DNA of 64,000 nt from Diphasiastrum complanatum. Its lineage: Eukaryota > Streptophyta > Lycopodiopsida > Lycopodiales > Lycopodiaceae. Both the position numbers and the translations under genes were made by a program. The notes beneath the pieces are model-generated. The model was not told the DNA's origin and did not search any database. It was given only the letters and a program-made list of their open reading frames with translations. Shown piece after piece: positions 1-10,706 of this stretch (position 1 is the stretch's first letter; each line of letters begins with the position of its first letter). The stretch lies in the NCBI GenBank assembly GCA_029204225.1, contig CM055094.1, forward strand, positions 14,016,928 through 14,080,927. Direction: 5' to 3'.

Positions 1-604
1 GTTCTCAGCAATGAAGGTGACGATGTGTTTATTGAGTTGTACGTACCTGATTTGATCATCGCTGGCAATAACAATCTAATGGTAGAGCAAATTAAATCAT
101 ATTCTTGGATACTTTTGATATGATTGATCTCGGCTTGGTGCACAATTGTTTGAAAATAGAAGTTGCAACAAGATTATGATATAGTGCTAAATTAATGCAA
201 ATATAAAAAATTGCTAAAACGGTTCAATATGCATGATTGCAAGCCATTTAATACACCCATGGAGAAAAATTTGAAGCTAACATTATAGGATGATTTGAAT
301 GAGGTGGATAGTCACCGCCAACTTATTGGTAGCCTTATCTATCTTACTCATACTTGTCCTGATCTATCATTTTATATTGGTTTATTAAGAATTGATGTCC
401 AATCCTAGAGAAACGCACTGGAAAGTCGCCAAAAATGCATTTGTTCTATTGCAGTACATCAAAGGGACTATTCATCTTGAGAAAATTCAAGATAAATGTA
501 TAGATCGACTATTTTGTAAATCCGAAGACCAAGTAGCGGATATTTTTACCAAATCTCTAGGTAGATATAAGTTTGAAAATTTTCAATACTGTAAGGTTGG
601 GTAG
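1..604 (+). pseudogene. Ty1/copia pol remnant (RT and RNase H end)
   Basis: Frame pieces read as the last part of a copia reverse transcriptase and the start and end of RNase H. The RT active-site box appears near base 38 as LYVPDLIIAGNN, where a working enzyme has YVDD. HDCKPFNTPMEKNLKL follows at about 231-278, then RQLIGSLIYLTHTCPDLSF, and at 392-604 SNPRETHWKVAK joined to SEDQVADIFTKSLGRYKFENF. The middle of RNase H is missing between these last two blocks, so there is an internal deletion. Several frameshifts and a lost catalytic aspartate make it non-functional. The element enters from outside the window on the left. Its 3' LTR should follow 604 but I could not fix its edge. Confidence 0.85.
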
Positions 605-2490
605 AGTGTAAATTGCGTTAAAACAATGGTCACTTTACCTATTGTAATTTAGATCTTAGACTTAGGACTATGAAATTTGTAAAATTAAAATGTCGTAATT
701 GTGAAGACACTGGACAGCTTTCATCTAGCTGGTCAGAGTTCAAGGCTTAATGTACTTTCTCTTTCTATTTTGGTAATGTAGAGTGTTTTATGGTGGCTTG
801 GCTATGGTGCTCTCTATCTCCTTGTGGCTGAATGTTTGTGATTGATTGTACTACTATGTGTACCTCCAATTCATTTGTAGATATGTGAGCATGTGTCTCT
901 CTAAATATTGTCCCTAGGTGATAGGTGCATGTCTCAATTAATAATATCTGTGAAATTCTACCACTTATTGGATTTGGAGAACTATTGACTGTAGAAAGCA
1001 GTATCCAATCTCTGCTTTCCAAAAAAGTGCTTTAATACCAAGTTATAAGTAAATCATTGGATAGAACATAGACAAAAAGAGAAAGCATAAAAAAAACCCT
1101 TTTAGAAATGCAGTGACCAGGGATGGCATTTTGGATGTGCCACGCATTCCTAAACTTGTCCTAATTGAAAAAGTGCACAGGAATGTGAAGTTGGGAACAT
1201 GACCACACGTTCTTAGACTTGTCTTGGTTCAGAACATGCATGAGAACGTGAAGTTGGGATGGCGAACAGGAAACATATTCCCCATAAATGGAAACACAAG
1301 AAAGTGGTTGGGATAACGTTATTGGGTGATCATTTCTTTATAGATCTAGAAACCCTAAAAACAAGGGAGTAATAAAAAAAAATCTACAGGTACAACAGAT
1401 GCCCTTGCATAGATACAGTGCTCATGCTCTATTTGTTTATATAATGTGTTTCTCCATATTACAGATTCCCATGAATTTCAAGCTCTTAAGTGTAAGTATA
1501 TCTTTTTACTATACATCACCATGATAATGTACCTTTCCCGTTGCTAGAAATAGAGAAAAAAGTTGGGAAATTAACCTGATCAGTAAGGTCTGCAGAACTT
1601 GAGGACATCCAAATTGAAGAGGAGCAGTGCGCACATTTTGGCTATATTTCAACCAATCATGCACTCTCAGACTCAATTTTCAAAACAAAGTCTTCATGTT
1701 CGAATTCTGTTGCGTTACTCCAAAGTAGCTATAACCACTGCATATAACAAAAACAATGCCCAAGAAACTCGGTCAACTTACATCGCTGTCAAATGTAGGA
1801 CAATCCTCCTAACTACTAAAAAAGCTGAAGAGATAAAATCCACCACACCTTTCTGTAAGATCAAAATACCTCTGAAATTACATATAAAAAACAGAGGTTG
1901 TCAGTGCATAATAGTATGGTCTCATCAGCACCGAATTGTAAGTAGCTAAAATGGGCACTTTTGGGTATGTTGACTAAGAAAGAAAAGAGAATCAGTAAGC
2001 ACAAATAAAGAGAAAGACAAGAATGGAACAAGAGAAACAAGAGTTACAAAATGATAAATGACTAGCGGACCATATTGCTTATGGGTAGCTAAAACAGCAG
2101 CAGCCTATTGAAGTTCAGTCTAGGATAATGACTAAAAAAGTTTCAAGCCTTTGATTTGTGGAGTCCAAACTTAAAGTCTTAAACCATCAATTCCATCATG
2201 CATAAGATGGTCAATATGCTATTCACTTCAGCACCCTGGAGCCAGACTACATGTATAATACTACATAGGTTCGTGTTGATTTTTATACATTCAGAATGCA
2301 ACAGATGTTTTGCGTTCCTATCCTCGTGAAACCTTAATGATTTAAGTCTTTTAAAGTTTCCCGATCAAGCACATTGACAAAGAGTGTGATGATTCTATCT
2401 ATCTATTTACATTCTAATCATGTAGACCATCAGAGAATTAAGTAGTAACAAAGAACATTAGGTTGAGAAAGAGGGTAGAGAAAAGCATGG
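605..2490. other. Non-coding stretch, no gene recognised
   Basis: No open frame here resembles a known protein. The part just after 604 is probably copia 3' LTR. An imperfect tandem duplication of about 60 bp lies at roughly 1145-1262; the shared text runs from AACTTGTCCT / GACTTGTCTT to GTGAAGTTGGGA. A minus-strand PBS-like string (TTGGTATTAAAGC) sits at about 1030-1042. Confidence 0.5.
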
Positions 2491-2492
2491 AG

Positions 2493-2493
<1 letters not shown>

Positions 2494-2548
<55 letters not shown>

Positions 2549-2549
2549 G
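2494..2549. repeat. (GT)n(GA)n compound microsatellite
   Basis: About 17 GT units run directly into about 12 GA units. The tract lies inside or at the edge of the LTR of the minus-strand element A. Confidence 0.97.
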
Positions 2550-2807
2550 TACAATGTGAGAGAAGGAGAGAGTTTGTCACCTCTCCAAGAGGTTATGGGT
2601 CCCCAAGAGGCACAATAAGCAACCTTTCAAGTAATACCCTTAATAGACGGCCTTGAAAGGGGCCTAGCCTTTAAATGGGTCCTAAGCTTTAAAATGGGAT
2701 TTTAGGCCTCACAATGAATAATATTTAATAAGGAACCCAAGGTCCATCTCTAGGTTAAAAGTATTTAACATCAAAAAAAGCTTTTAAGAGGTCGCAAAAT
2801 CATGACA
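2550..2807 (-). mobile_element. 5' part of the 3' LTR of Ty3 element A
   Basis: On the minus strand a purine-rich tract (AAGAGTGAGAGAA) is followed at 2807 by TGTCATGATTTTGCGACC, which starts with the TG expected of an LTR. It lies just downstream of the chromodomain end of element A. The LTR contains a CT/CA-rich stretch that is the microsatellite above. The far end of the LTR was not located. Confidence 0.55.
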
Positions 2808-2859
2808 TTCTCTCACTCTTAAAAGAGAACTAGATTTGTAAATTGTAATGAATTTACTT

Positions 2860-3060
2860 TAAGATACATGGTGTTTATAATATTCTTGTAATAATTCAGG
2901 ATAGTTGTGAAGTTCTTCTAATCGGCAAGTTGCATCGATTTCATCAGGATCTCACCACTGAACAAGAAATCTTGTATTCCAATGATGGGTTACAATCTTT
3001 TTGCTATCACAAATTTTCTCAGGTACAGGAATAACATAATCTTCGTGAATTTTAGGTACA
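2860..3060 (-). pseudogene. Chromodomain-like integrase tail of element A
   Basis: The frame downstream of the integrase reads VPKIHEDYVIPVPEKI, then HWNTRFLVQW, a stop, and DPDEIDATCRLEELHNYPEL. This fits the chromodomain pattern of element B (FLIKWKGKSEEEDTWEKE) but most of the conserved aromatic and acidic residues have drifted. I infer a decayed chromodomain from its position and the FLVxW core. Confidence 0.6.
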
Positions 3061-3167
3061 AATTTCAAAATCAGCAGGATCAGGAATAGGATCATCACTG
3101 GCGATATATTTCTTTATCCATAGAATGTGAAATGTAGGATGAATCTTACCCCAAGATGGTCGTAATT

Positions 3168-4000
3168 CTAATCGATAAGCGAGACGAGAATATTTCTTAA
3201 GGATTTTGAAAGGACCATAATATATCGCGGTCTTAACTTCCAGAATACAGATTTCAAGATTTTATAATAATGAGATGTGACGAACAACATTACTAGATCA
3301 CTTTCTTCAAATTCAACATGTCTACAATGTTTGTTAGCAGATTTGTGCACACGTGATTTGATCTCGGATTTGCAAAAGAAGATCTTGCATTTCCTCGACA
3401 AAATGGTCAACTAATGCAAGTTTGTGTTGACAAACAAAGCTAGTAGGGACAACAGGAATATGTCCATATGTGGCTTGGAAAGGTGTCATGTTGATAGCAA
3501 AATCAAATGAGTTATTGTAGGCAAATTCGACTAAACTCAAATATTCTTCCCATGAAGAAAGACGTTGAATATAGTGACGCAACATTTCCTCTAAACCTTG
3601 ATTCAGACGTTCTGTTTGACCGTCGGTTTCAGGATGATATGCGGCACTAAATAGTGATTTAGTACCCAAAGACTGAAATAAAAAGTCCAAAAGTTACTGG
3701 TATAATTAGGATCTTGATCAGTAATAACGGTTTTTGGCAAACCATGAAGACAAACAATATGTTGTAATAAAAGACTAGCAACATCAGATGTCATGGCTTT
3801 CTTCTTACAAGGTATAAGATTTGCCATTTTAGAAAAACGGTCAACAATGAGCATTATGATGGCATGAACGAGGTAGTGAGGTAATAAAGTCCATACTGAT
3901 ACTTTTCCAACATTCAGTAGGAATGTCCAAAGGACTGATACATTCAACGATCTACCTCTGTACGAGCATCATGCTGCCATGCTTTATAAGTCAAGGCAAA
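3168..4000 (-). pseudogene. Integrase of element A
   Basis: Two overlapping frames cover the catalytic core. The first (3603-3947) contains IVDRFSKMANLIPCKKK and CLHGLPKTVITDQDPNYTSNFW, which hold the first two acidic residues of the D,D35E triad. The second (3334-3690) begins GTKSLFSAAYHPETDGQTER with the catalytic glutamate region, then ends in the GPF-like tail. One frameshift near 3650 separates them. A third frame, 3168-3410, carries the C-terminal domain. Integrase would insert the cDNA; this copy cannot be made as one protein. Confidence 0.87.
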
Positions 4001-4190
4001 ATCTAGATTGGAACTATAGATTGGAACTATATTTTTGTGCAAAAGAGGAAGTAATATCAATTTGAATGGAGGTAATATGCATAGCTTGTGGCAAACGACT
4101 AAGGCATCTGCCACAACATTCTTCAGACCTGGAACATATTCAATGTCAACATGAGTAAAGAATGTTCACACCAACGAGCTTGAGCTTGAT

Positions 4191-5270
4191 TCATAACTGG
4201 TTGTGTGAAAATGTATTCAAGGAATGATGATCAGTTTTAACAACTGTATGCGATCCTTTTAAATAATGTTCCCAAGTACGAAAAGTGTGTATAATAGCCA
4301 AGAACTCCTTATCATGAACAAAATAACATTGTTGAATTGAAGTTAATTTTTGGCTATGGAATGCAATAGCACGTTTCTTTTGCATAAGTACGGCACATGT
4401 GGCTAAATCTAAAGCATCAGTCATCAATTCAAACGGAATTTTAGAATCAACAATCCCTAGAACTGGGGTAGTTGATAAAGCAACTTTCATTTGTTGAAAA
4501 GCTTGATCAGCACTAGGTATCCATACAAAAGCATCTTTATGACATAACAACTCTGTAAGTGGAGCTGCAAAAAGAAAAGTGATGTACATAACTTAAAATA
4601 TTAGATAAAAGTTTGCTAATCCAAGAAGAGATTGAACATCGCATAGAGTTCTTGTTGTAGGCCAATCACATATGAATTGGACCTTTTTTTTATCAACTGA
4701 TATTTCATTCGCAGGAATGAAATGTCCGAGATATTCAAGAATTGTTTTAAAGAACTCACTCCTCTCGGGATTGATATCCACGAAGAATCATGAAAATCGT
4801 ATGTAAATGTTCTCGATGTTCGGATAAGGTGTTTAGCACACGAGAATATCATCAAGGTATACAATCACAAAATGATCTAAATAAGGACGAAATAAATCAT
4901 TCATGAGTGTCATAAAGGTGGCCGGAGCATTAGTTAAGCCAAAAGGCATTACTAAAATACTCATACTGACCATACTTTGTACGAAAAGCAACTTTATGCT
5001 CATCACGTTGACGAATACATATCCGGTGATAACCAAATTTAAGATCAATTTTAGAAAAGATTTTTGCATTTAATAATTGATCCAATAATTCATCAATGCC
5101 CTCGAGGTAGTGGATATTTGTTTTTGATTGTCAACTTGTTTAAAGTACGATAATCCACACATAATCACATGGTACCATTCTTCTTTATGACAAAAATAAC
5201 TAAGCTGGATATGACCTTTATTGATAAGGTCTGTCAGCTGGGTTTGTACCTCCTAGGATTCTTTCAAAGA
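4191..5270 (-). pseudogene. Reverse transcriptase and RNase H of element A
   Basis: The RT palm is seen at 4833-5069 with [20 protein letters not shown] and an intact [11 protein letters not shown] active-site box. The connection domain at 4593-4781 has LGHFIPANEISVDKKKV and LLGLANFY. RNase H at 4191-4589 has FELMTDALDLATCAVLMQKK, with the usual D-A-S replaced by DALD, and KEFLAIIHTFRTWEHYLKG. At least three frame changes separate these pieces. The YLDDILV signature is typical of chromoviruses. Confidence 0.88.
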
Positions 5271-5346
5271 ACCCAATAGGGAGCACAGACGAGAAATCGA
5301 TTGGATGGTCCATTGTCGTACAAGGAGGAAGTTCCAGAGGTAATTC

Positions 5347-5720
5347 CTAGGGAAACAAATCCAAATAAGGAGCAAAGAAGGGCTGCTCCAAGTAAGAAGT
5401 AGTCTCGGTAGAAGTCGGTTTTGTTTCTATACATGAGACAAAAATTGCGGACAGTTTACTTTCCTTGAAACGCACACAATGTTTAACTTGTAAGAGATCA
5501 TAGAGTCCAAGTTCCATGACTTGAAAGTCGAGTTTATCCACGTAAGATTGGATATGAAATGATAACCCAAGTACCATTTGATCACATAGAAAAGTTGAAC
5601 CATTAGCCAATTCAATATTATATTGGTGGGAATTGGGTTTGGATTTCAATTTCAGTTCAGTAACAATATGAGTGGATATAAAATTGTGAGAACACTTGTT
5701 GTCCAATAGAATTAAAAGAG
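5347..5720 (-). pseudogene. Aspartic protease of element A, active site lost
   Basis: The frame reads ILLDNKCSHNFISTHIVTEL, the place where retropepsins of this group carry DSGxTHNFIS. The catalytic D remains but SG is replaced by NK. The flap-like MVLGLSF and the following VMELGLYDLLQ (usually MxLxxYDVILG) support the assignment. The protease would cleave Gag-Pol. The changed active site and a stop upstream make it inactive. Confidence 0.8.
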
Positions 5721-5899
5721 GATTTCCTCGAATAGAACTAGTTAATCAAATATCAGAGGCATCAAAATCTGGAGATACTACATGGCACTTCTTGCTTGAA
5801 TGGAATTATTTAGTGGGTGCTGAAAAAGAATCGGAGTCTTTTTGGAACTCACTGGTTTCCACGTTTGAATTTTGCCGATTTGAATTCCGTTTTGGACAT

Positions 5900-6190
5900 T
5901 CAAACCAGTGGTGATTTCCTTTGCGAATTGTGCACAATAGCTTCTGCTGACAGCCATGCTACATTGATCATATTCATCCCGAAAGTAATTGGTGTGTCTA
6001 AGTTATAGCACTTGGGTGAAGATGTATTGGGTTCTGGATCAAAATCCGGTTGACAAGCATGCCCAGCCATACAGTCAACAGTTGTCAATGCGTCCGTCCA
6101 TCTCACGATATCTGTCTCAGAGTCGTAGTGACCTCCCTTGGCTTGCCTTGGGCGAATCAATTGTGTGATCAGTGGTGGACAATCCGTCAT
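5900..6190 (-). pseudogene. Protease-RT linker domain of family C, copy 1
   Basis: A 96-codon frame contains GGHYDSETDIVRWTDALTTV, DCMAGHACQPDF and LDTPITFGMNMINVAWLS. The second family-C copy near 30824-31600 has the same block (VHYDSQTDTV, ATIDCTAGYMCQQD, LDTLITFPLNVLNVAWIS). The block sits between protease and RT. I do not recognise its function. Conservation of HYDS, DCxAGxxCQ and LNVAW(I/L)S in two diverged copies shows it was once protein coding. Confidence 0.65.
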
Positions 6191-6990
6191 CAGCTTTTAG
6201 TGTAATTAGTTGTTCCATCTGCTGCTTGTGTAACTTTGTCATTTGTTCCATCAACGGATTTGTTGAGATATGGGATGCGTTTGGATGATGATGCTATCGA
6301 GGGAGTTGGATTATGGGTAGTCGGATATGATTCATCATCGAAACCCTCATCTTCTTCCATGATGGCATCTTCCATGGCTTCCTACAATGTAGCGTACTGC
6401 TCCCGTCTTTTCAGCTCTCTTCTAATACTTCGTGGTAACCCCGTGAGGAACCACATAATGATCGCATGATCGGTAGTTAGGGCTGCATTGCATTCGGATC
6501 TTAGGTGCTTGACCGGTTCTATGTAGTCCTTGACCCTTTCTTTTTTTCCCATTTTCACTTTGCTTAGCAAGAGAAACAGATCTTCCAAGAACTACTTTGG
6601 TTTAAAGCGCATGATGAGAGTCGCTTTAACCCCTTCCCAAGTGGTTTTCTCTTTGTCCGATAGGTCGAAGAACCAATCTTGTGCTAAGCTACTAGAGACA
6701 TGGGGAACAACATCAGTTTCTCCGCCGGTGTCCGATCACCATAAATTTCACACGCTTGTTCATAGATCTAGATGAATCTGATGGGATCTGATGGGCCCAT
6801 CATATTTAGGTATCTCCATGCGAGGTACTCTTTGGACTGCTTGCAAGGGTATGACAGGTACGGGTTGACCCATAGGATCCATTGGTACTGGTTTAGCTTC
6901 TGCCTCGATTTGCACGGCTACAACTCTGGGAAGGTTTGGAACTTGATTTGCAATTCTTCTCGGCACTGATCGTCCGGATCTCAGATTCAT
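6190..6990 (-). pseudogene. gag (capsid) of family C, copy 1
   Basis: Three frame pieces make a Retrotrans_gag-like protein: MNLRSGRSVPRRIANQVPNL with a proline-rich N-terminus (6760-6990); the CA core ending FKPKxFLEDLFLLLSK / VKMGKKERVKDYIEPVKHLR (6382-6600), including the conserved IIMWFLTGLPRSIRREL; and an acidic tail MEDAIMEEDEGFDDES (6190-6375). Gag would form the virus-like particle that packages the RNA. The start is chosen at the first ATG of the open frame. Frameshifts near 6600 and 6760 inactivate it. Confidence 0.75.
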
Positions 6991-7249
6991 TCAGCGGTGA
7001 GGTCCAGGGTAGCTAGATCTTGATGGATCTGTGGAATTAAATCTGGATCTTTAGGAATCTAATCATTCTGATTGGCCAAAAGTGTGATTTTAGGCCCGTT
7101 ACGGAGGTTTTTCCTTGATATCTTTCTGATCCTTGTTCCGATTGGCCTGAGATTTTCACAGTAGCTATGGATCTAGTATTGATCCTATCTAAGAAGGTTA
7201 CTCGTGCGAGGGTTGGCTGTGTGAAGGTTCTTTCACTATTTGCAGTCAA

Positions 7250-8000
7250 AAAACCTTGATTTCTTCAGATCTATCTGGTTCTGTTCCAAGAGGGGAAGAT
7301 TCTTTCTTACAAATCGAAAAGTTATGGCTATCTGTGAGGGTTCAAAAGCATTTTCTTGATCATAGATCAGTCATTTCTAGTAACTAACGTTCACAAGCTT
7401 CATCACTAATGGAAAAAGACATTTTGAAGACATTGGGATGGTCTGCGAAGGTTAGTTCCGTGAGGATTTAATGGATCTTCTGATTTTAGTGATTTTTAGG
7501 CACTCAAGTCCCATTTTATGCTCACTAGAATCAAACTAACCTTTGCAGGCTCTTTTGTGTCCTTGTCTCACTGAGATGGAACTTCATAATTCTCTACGAA
7601 GGTTCTTGGCCACTGGAACTGAAAATCTGGGTGTCTACGAGGGTTCCGGCTGATTTTCCCGTCTTTTTTAACTGGGGAACCTTCGTAAGAGCACTTGTAC
7701 TGGGAACTAACCTTCGCAAGCTTCTCTCTGTCCTGGTCTCACTGAGATGGAACTTCAAAGGGCTTTACGAAGGTTCTTGTGAAGATTTGAAATTTTTTTG
7801 ATTTTTCAAAGAAATTTTGGATTTTTTATGGCTTTTTTGAGATTTTTCAAGATCTAATTGGTAGGAACCTTTGCAGGCTTCTATGTAGGTCTGGGACAGT
7901 AACCAGGAGTTGCTGCTGGTCGTGCGAAGGTCGGTTCCCACTCGATTTTGAATAAATAAAATTTGATGGGATTTTTGCCTCTTTCCCTCCAAAAATATAT
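7250..8000 (-). repeat. Leader region with repeated CGAAGGTT/AACCTTCG motif
   Basis: This non-coding stretch lies upstream of the family-C gag and carries about ten copies of CGAAGGTT or AACCTTCG or close variants, in both orientations, some arranged as GCGAAGGTTAGTTCC facing GGAACTAACCTTCGC. Part of it is tandemly duplicated with a period of about 170 bp (near 7536-7603 and 7706-7773, sharing GTCTCACTGAGATGGAACTTC). It is probably the leader or LTR of copy 1, but no LTR ends were identified. Confidence 0.6.
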
Positions 8001-8224
8001 GCTCAAGAGAGGTAATGTTTGTCAATCTCAGCGTGACAAAACCGAAAAGGTGTGACTACCATTTGGAAATGGAAACTGAATTGGTTACCAGATTTTCAAC
8101 AATAGTAGCGATCCGCAACAGATTTGTAATGAGAAATGCCTGATTTTGTGCGCGCGCTGGAATTGTGCACCTGGAGCAGTAAGGCAGTGCCTAAGCCAGG
8201 ACTCGTGCAATACAAATCAAGGAC

Positions 8225-8325
8225 CTATATCAGATGAAAGCTCTGATTGAGAGCATTATGACTGTGTAGTTTGCCGACTGTTTCGGGTGCCAGATGGTCC
8301 AGTCTAGGTGTATTAACTCCTAGGC
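8225..8325. repeat. Left arm of a 1.4-kb-spaced inverted repeat
   Basis: The sequence around ATGAAAGCTCTGAT, TTATGACTGTGTAGTTTGCC and GACTGTTTCGGGTGC recurs in inverse orientation at about 9700-9790 with few changes. Outside the arm the match stops. Its family is unknown. Confidence 0.75.
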
Positions 8326-8385
8326 TCTCTGATTCTCCCTCTCCCTCCCAGGCCCGAAATGCACAAATATTATTTTTTTTTCAAC

Positions 8386-8900
8386 GATTCTTTGCAGCAA
8401 ATCGCGATTCGCGAATCGCAAAACCAGCGAATCGCAATTCGCTGCATCTATGATTCATTCTCTTCTCAACTTTTGGATTCAAAGAAGAAAGAGAAAGAAT
8501 TGTTATCAACTCTTGAAAAACAAATGTTAGTTCTTCATTCTACATTGCTAGAAACATAGGTGAAACCACTTTGAAATTTGGTAGTTGTAAATAGAAATTT
8601 GCCATCAAATTTAGCAATGGTTCATTATGAATGATGTTATGGGAAACTAAAAGAGGAACCCAACATGTAAATGAAAACTTGGATAAGTCATAATTCATTT
8701 TCATGTGATTGAATTCAAAAAAGTTTTTTACTTTTGGGAATTGAGCTTATTAATAGCAAATATTCATAAGCTTGTTGTCTTGTTCTAATCTTAGCCAAAG
8801 CTTATTTATCTTTGTTGTTGCTTTAAATCATAGTTGCAGCGAATCGCGATTCGCTGGGTCCGCGATTCGCAAATCGCGATTCTGAACTCAGAATCGCAAA
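8386..8900. repeat. Clusters of GCGATTCGC / GCGAATCGC motifs
   Basis: At about 8400-8445 and again at 8838-8895 short palindromic units such as GCGAATCGC, GCGATTCGC and TCGCGATTC recur with only a few bases between them. A third small cluster is at about 9840-9866. Non-coding; resembles no gene. Confidence 0.65.
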
Positions 8901-8901
8901 T

Positions 8902-8902
<1 letters not shown>

Positions 8903-8950
<48 letters not shown>
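8903..8950. repeat. (TA)n microsatellite
   Basis: An uninterrupted run of alternating A and T, about 24 units. Confidence 0.97.
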
Positions 8951-8955
<5 letters not shown>

Positions 8956-9239
8956 AAAGGGGCTTATGGCTGAAATTTTTCTAAGGGATCAATGGTCAAA
9001 CCAGCGTTTTGCCTCTCAGAAGTGCAGTAGATGGGGCACAAACAGATCTTATTTTCAGTAGCTATCTGGTTGTTATTTGCTCTGGTTTTCAGTAAATGTT
9101 AATCCTACAGTTTGGGCTATCAACTGTATGGATGATGATCACTTTTGCAATTATTTCACTAGAGATGTGAGTGCAATGTGCATACAGTTGGGGGCATAAA
9201 TATTGGGCCCTTCTTGGCGCGCATTTGGACCCCATTTTT

Positions 9240-9440
9240 GTCTACAGGGGGGCGGTAGCATTTTTATCCACAGTGTCTATATAGCAGGAAGTCCTAGTGG
9301 GTTCAGGGGGCGGTAGCCCCCCGAGAAACAGGGGGTCTGGGGGGCGGTAGCCCCACGGTGGGGGGTTTGGGAGGCAATGCCCCCCAACGGCGGGGTCCGG
9401 GGGCTGCCGGGAGACCCCGGCCCCGACGGTAAGGCCTCTT
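9240..9440. repeat. GC-rich array of GGGGGCGGTAGCCCCC-like hairpins
   Basis: In an AT-rich setting this 200-bp patch is strongly GC-rich and is built of four or five degenerate units of about 30 bp, each with a G-run, GCGGTAG or close variant, and a C-run (9303-9325, 9333-9355, 9362-9386, 9395-9425). Each unit can fold back on itself. Similar G-run/C-run hairpins occur in some plant LTRs, so this may be LTR sequence. The open frames across it are by-products of the repeat. Confidence 0.75.
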
Positions 9441-9699
9441 CATGATTTGGCATTCCAACACCCTGATTGAAGACACACTTTTTGGCGTTTCGCATCCCCT
9501 TGGTCTTTTGGCTGTTCGCTCTCTCAACATTCTGTTATTGTGTAAATCAGTCATCAAAGTCTATTCTAGATCGCCATTGCCATGGTGCATGGTTGGATAG
9601 CACCATCATATGTACTTGCTTTATTACAATCAGAATTTCAGATTCATGTTCATTGTTTCTTGTCTACACTAAATTCTGTTGTCAATTATAATAGGATTA

Positions 9700-9790
9700 A
9701 TGCACCTAAACAAGACCATCCTGCACCTGAAACAGTCGGCAAACTACACAGTCATAATGCTCTCTATCAGAGCTTTCATTTGATACCCAT
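9700..9790. repeat. Right arm of the inverted repeat
   Basis: Reverse complement of 8225-8325, holding GAAACAGTCGGCAAACTACA and AGAGCTTTCATTTGAT. A run of A and the gag of element B follow. Confidence 0.75.
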
Positions 9791-9916
9791 ATTGCCTTTA
9801 AAAATTGCAAAAAAAAAACCGATTCTGGGAAAATCCCGAAACGCGATTCTAACTCGCGATTCTGAATCATGGTGCAACTATGCTTTGAATACTAGGATCA
9901 CAATCAAGACACTCCC

Positions 9917-10706
9917 ATGGATCAATCAACCTTGAATCCTACCTTTGACTTGTCTAAACCTGATAGTGTGGCACAAGCCCTACAACTCCTCTACCAACAA
10001 ATTCAAGAGAAAAACCAACAACTACATGAAAATGACTTAAAGAATCAAGCTCTTGAGTCTAAGCTGGCCAATCAACGAAAACATGTAGTACCTCCTCCCG
10101 TTAAAGCATATAAAGGGGAAAAGAAAGAGACGAGTTTACAAGTAGTAAATTCATGGCTTAATGTTTGGAATAAGTATTTTGCCATGAATTTTTTTTTTGA
10201 AAGTGAAAAACTATCCACCCCTACTATGTTTTTGGATGGAAAAACTTTAGCATGGTGGGAGGACTTAGTAGCCAAAGGAAAACAACCATTAACATTTTGC
10301 TTATTATTCAAGGAAAACTTTCTTTCCTTGTTAGATGATTATGGACATTTTCAAAAACTTTCGAGATTGTCTTGAGCAATTTATTCAAGATTTTTATGAG
10401 TATCTTAATCCTCTTTATAGTGAGATACCTCCAAAGATACAGATGCTCATGTTCATCGATGGTTTACCTAAGGACTATCAAGTGGATGTTCAAAGGAACC
10501 ATCCCAACACCTTAGAAGATGTTATTACGGCTGCAAAGTTTTTTGATGATACTCCGAAGTCACATAAGAGTCATCACCCTAATGAGCAAAAGAAGGGTTT
10601 CCAATTTAAAAGGCAGGATAAGGAAGTTACCAATGAGACATCTTCCAATCCTAATTCTAAGAAACCTAAACGCCCCCTAATAATCATCAAGGTGGCAAGG
10701 ACCTAG
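9917..10706 (+). pseudogene. gag of element B (one frameshift)
   Basis: The first frame starts MDQSTLNPTFDLSKPDSVAQ and includes a coiled-coil-like QQIQEKNQQLHENDLKNQ and the capsid signature KTLAWWEDLV. The second frame (10335-10706) continues RDCLEQFIQDFYEYLN and IQMLMFIDGLPKDYQ. The switch lies near 10340-10375. Capsid protein of the element's particle. The ATG at 9917 is chosen because an in-frame capsid sequence starts right there. Confidence 0.85.

Larger units (their letters stand above)
2860..5915 (-). mobile_element. Ty3/gypsy chromovirus remnant (element A)
   Basis: Minus-strand fragments appear in the normal Ty3 order from high to low coordinate: a zinc-knuckle scrap (HWFECP near 5910), protease, RT, RNase H, integrase and a C-terminal chromodomain-like block. 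Chromoviruses are a Ty3 branch whose integrase carries a chromodomain that steers insertion to heterochromatin. Every domain is broken by stops or frameshifts, so the copy is dead. Upstream of about 5915 the sequence changes to gag-pol of a different Ty3 family (family C), so this element's own gag is missing. No 5' LTR was found. Confidence 0.88.
5900..7250 (-). mobile_element. Family-C Ty3 gag-pol fragment, copy 1
   Basis: This block matches the family-C element at 25.6-39.1 kb at protein level. Gag starts at MNLRSGRSV (6990) and shares the path from ACEIYGDRTPAEK through KMGKKERVKDYIEPVKHL to EDAIMEEDEGFDD with 38492-39120. Then the zinc knuckles and protease are missing, and at 5900-6190 the frame picks up a protease-RT linker, GGHYDSETDIVRW, also seen at about 31400-31560. 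The fragment lies head to tail with element A, so two Ty3 families are joined at about 5915. Confidence 0.75.

Noticed and set aside
1599-1949. 116-codon plus-strand frame in the left flank
   Set aside because: No domain, composition like random AT-rich DNA, and no homologous second copy in the window.
2494-2549. Repeat tracts as CRISPR
   Set aside because: These and the other simple or tandem repeats have no spaced identical repeats with unique spacers, and the DNA is eukaryotic.
8834-9061. 75-codon frame with an IYIYIY run
   Set aside because: The run is the (TA)n microsatellite; no protein is implied.
9277-9557. Proline- and glycine-rich minus-strand frames
   Set aside because: They are translations of the GC-rich hairpin array and have no start context or domain.
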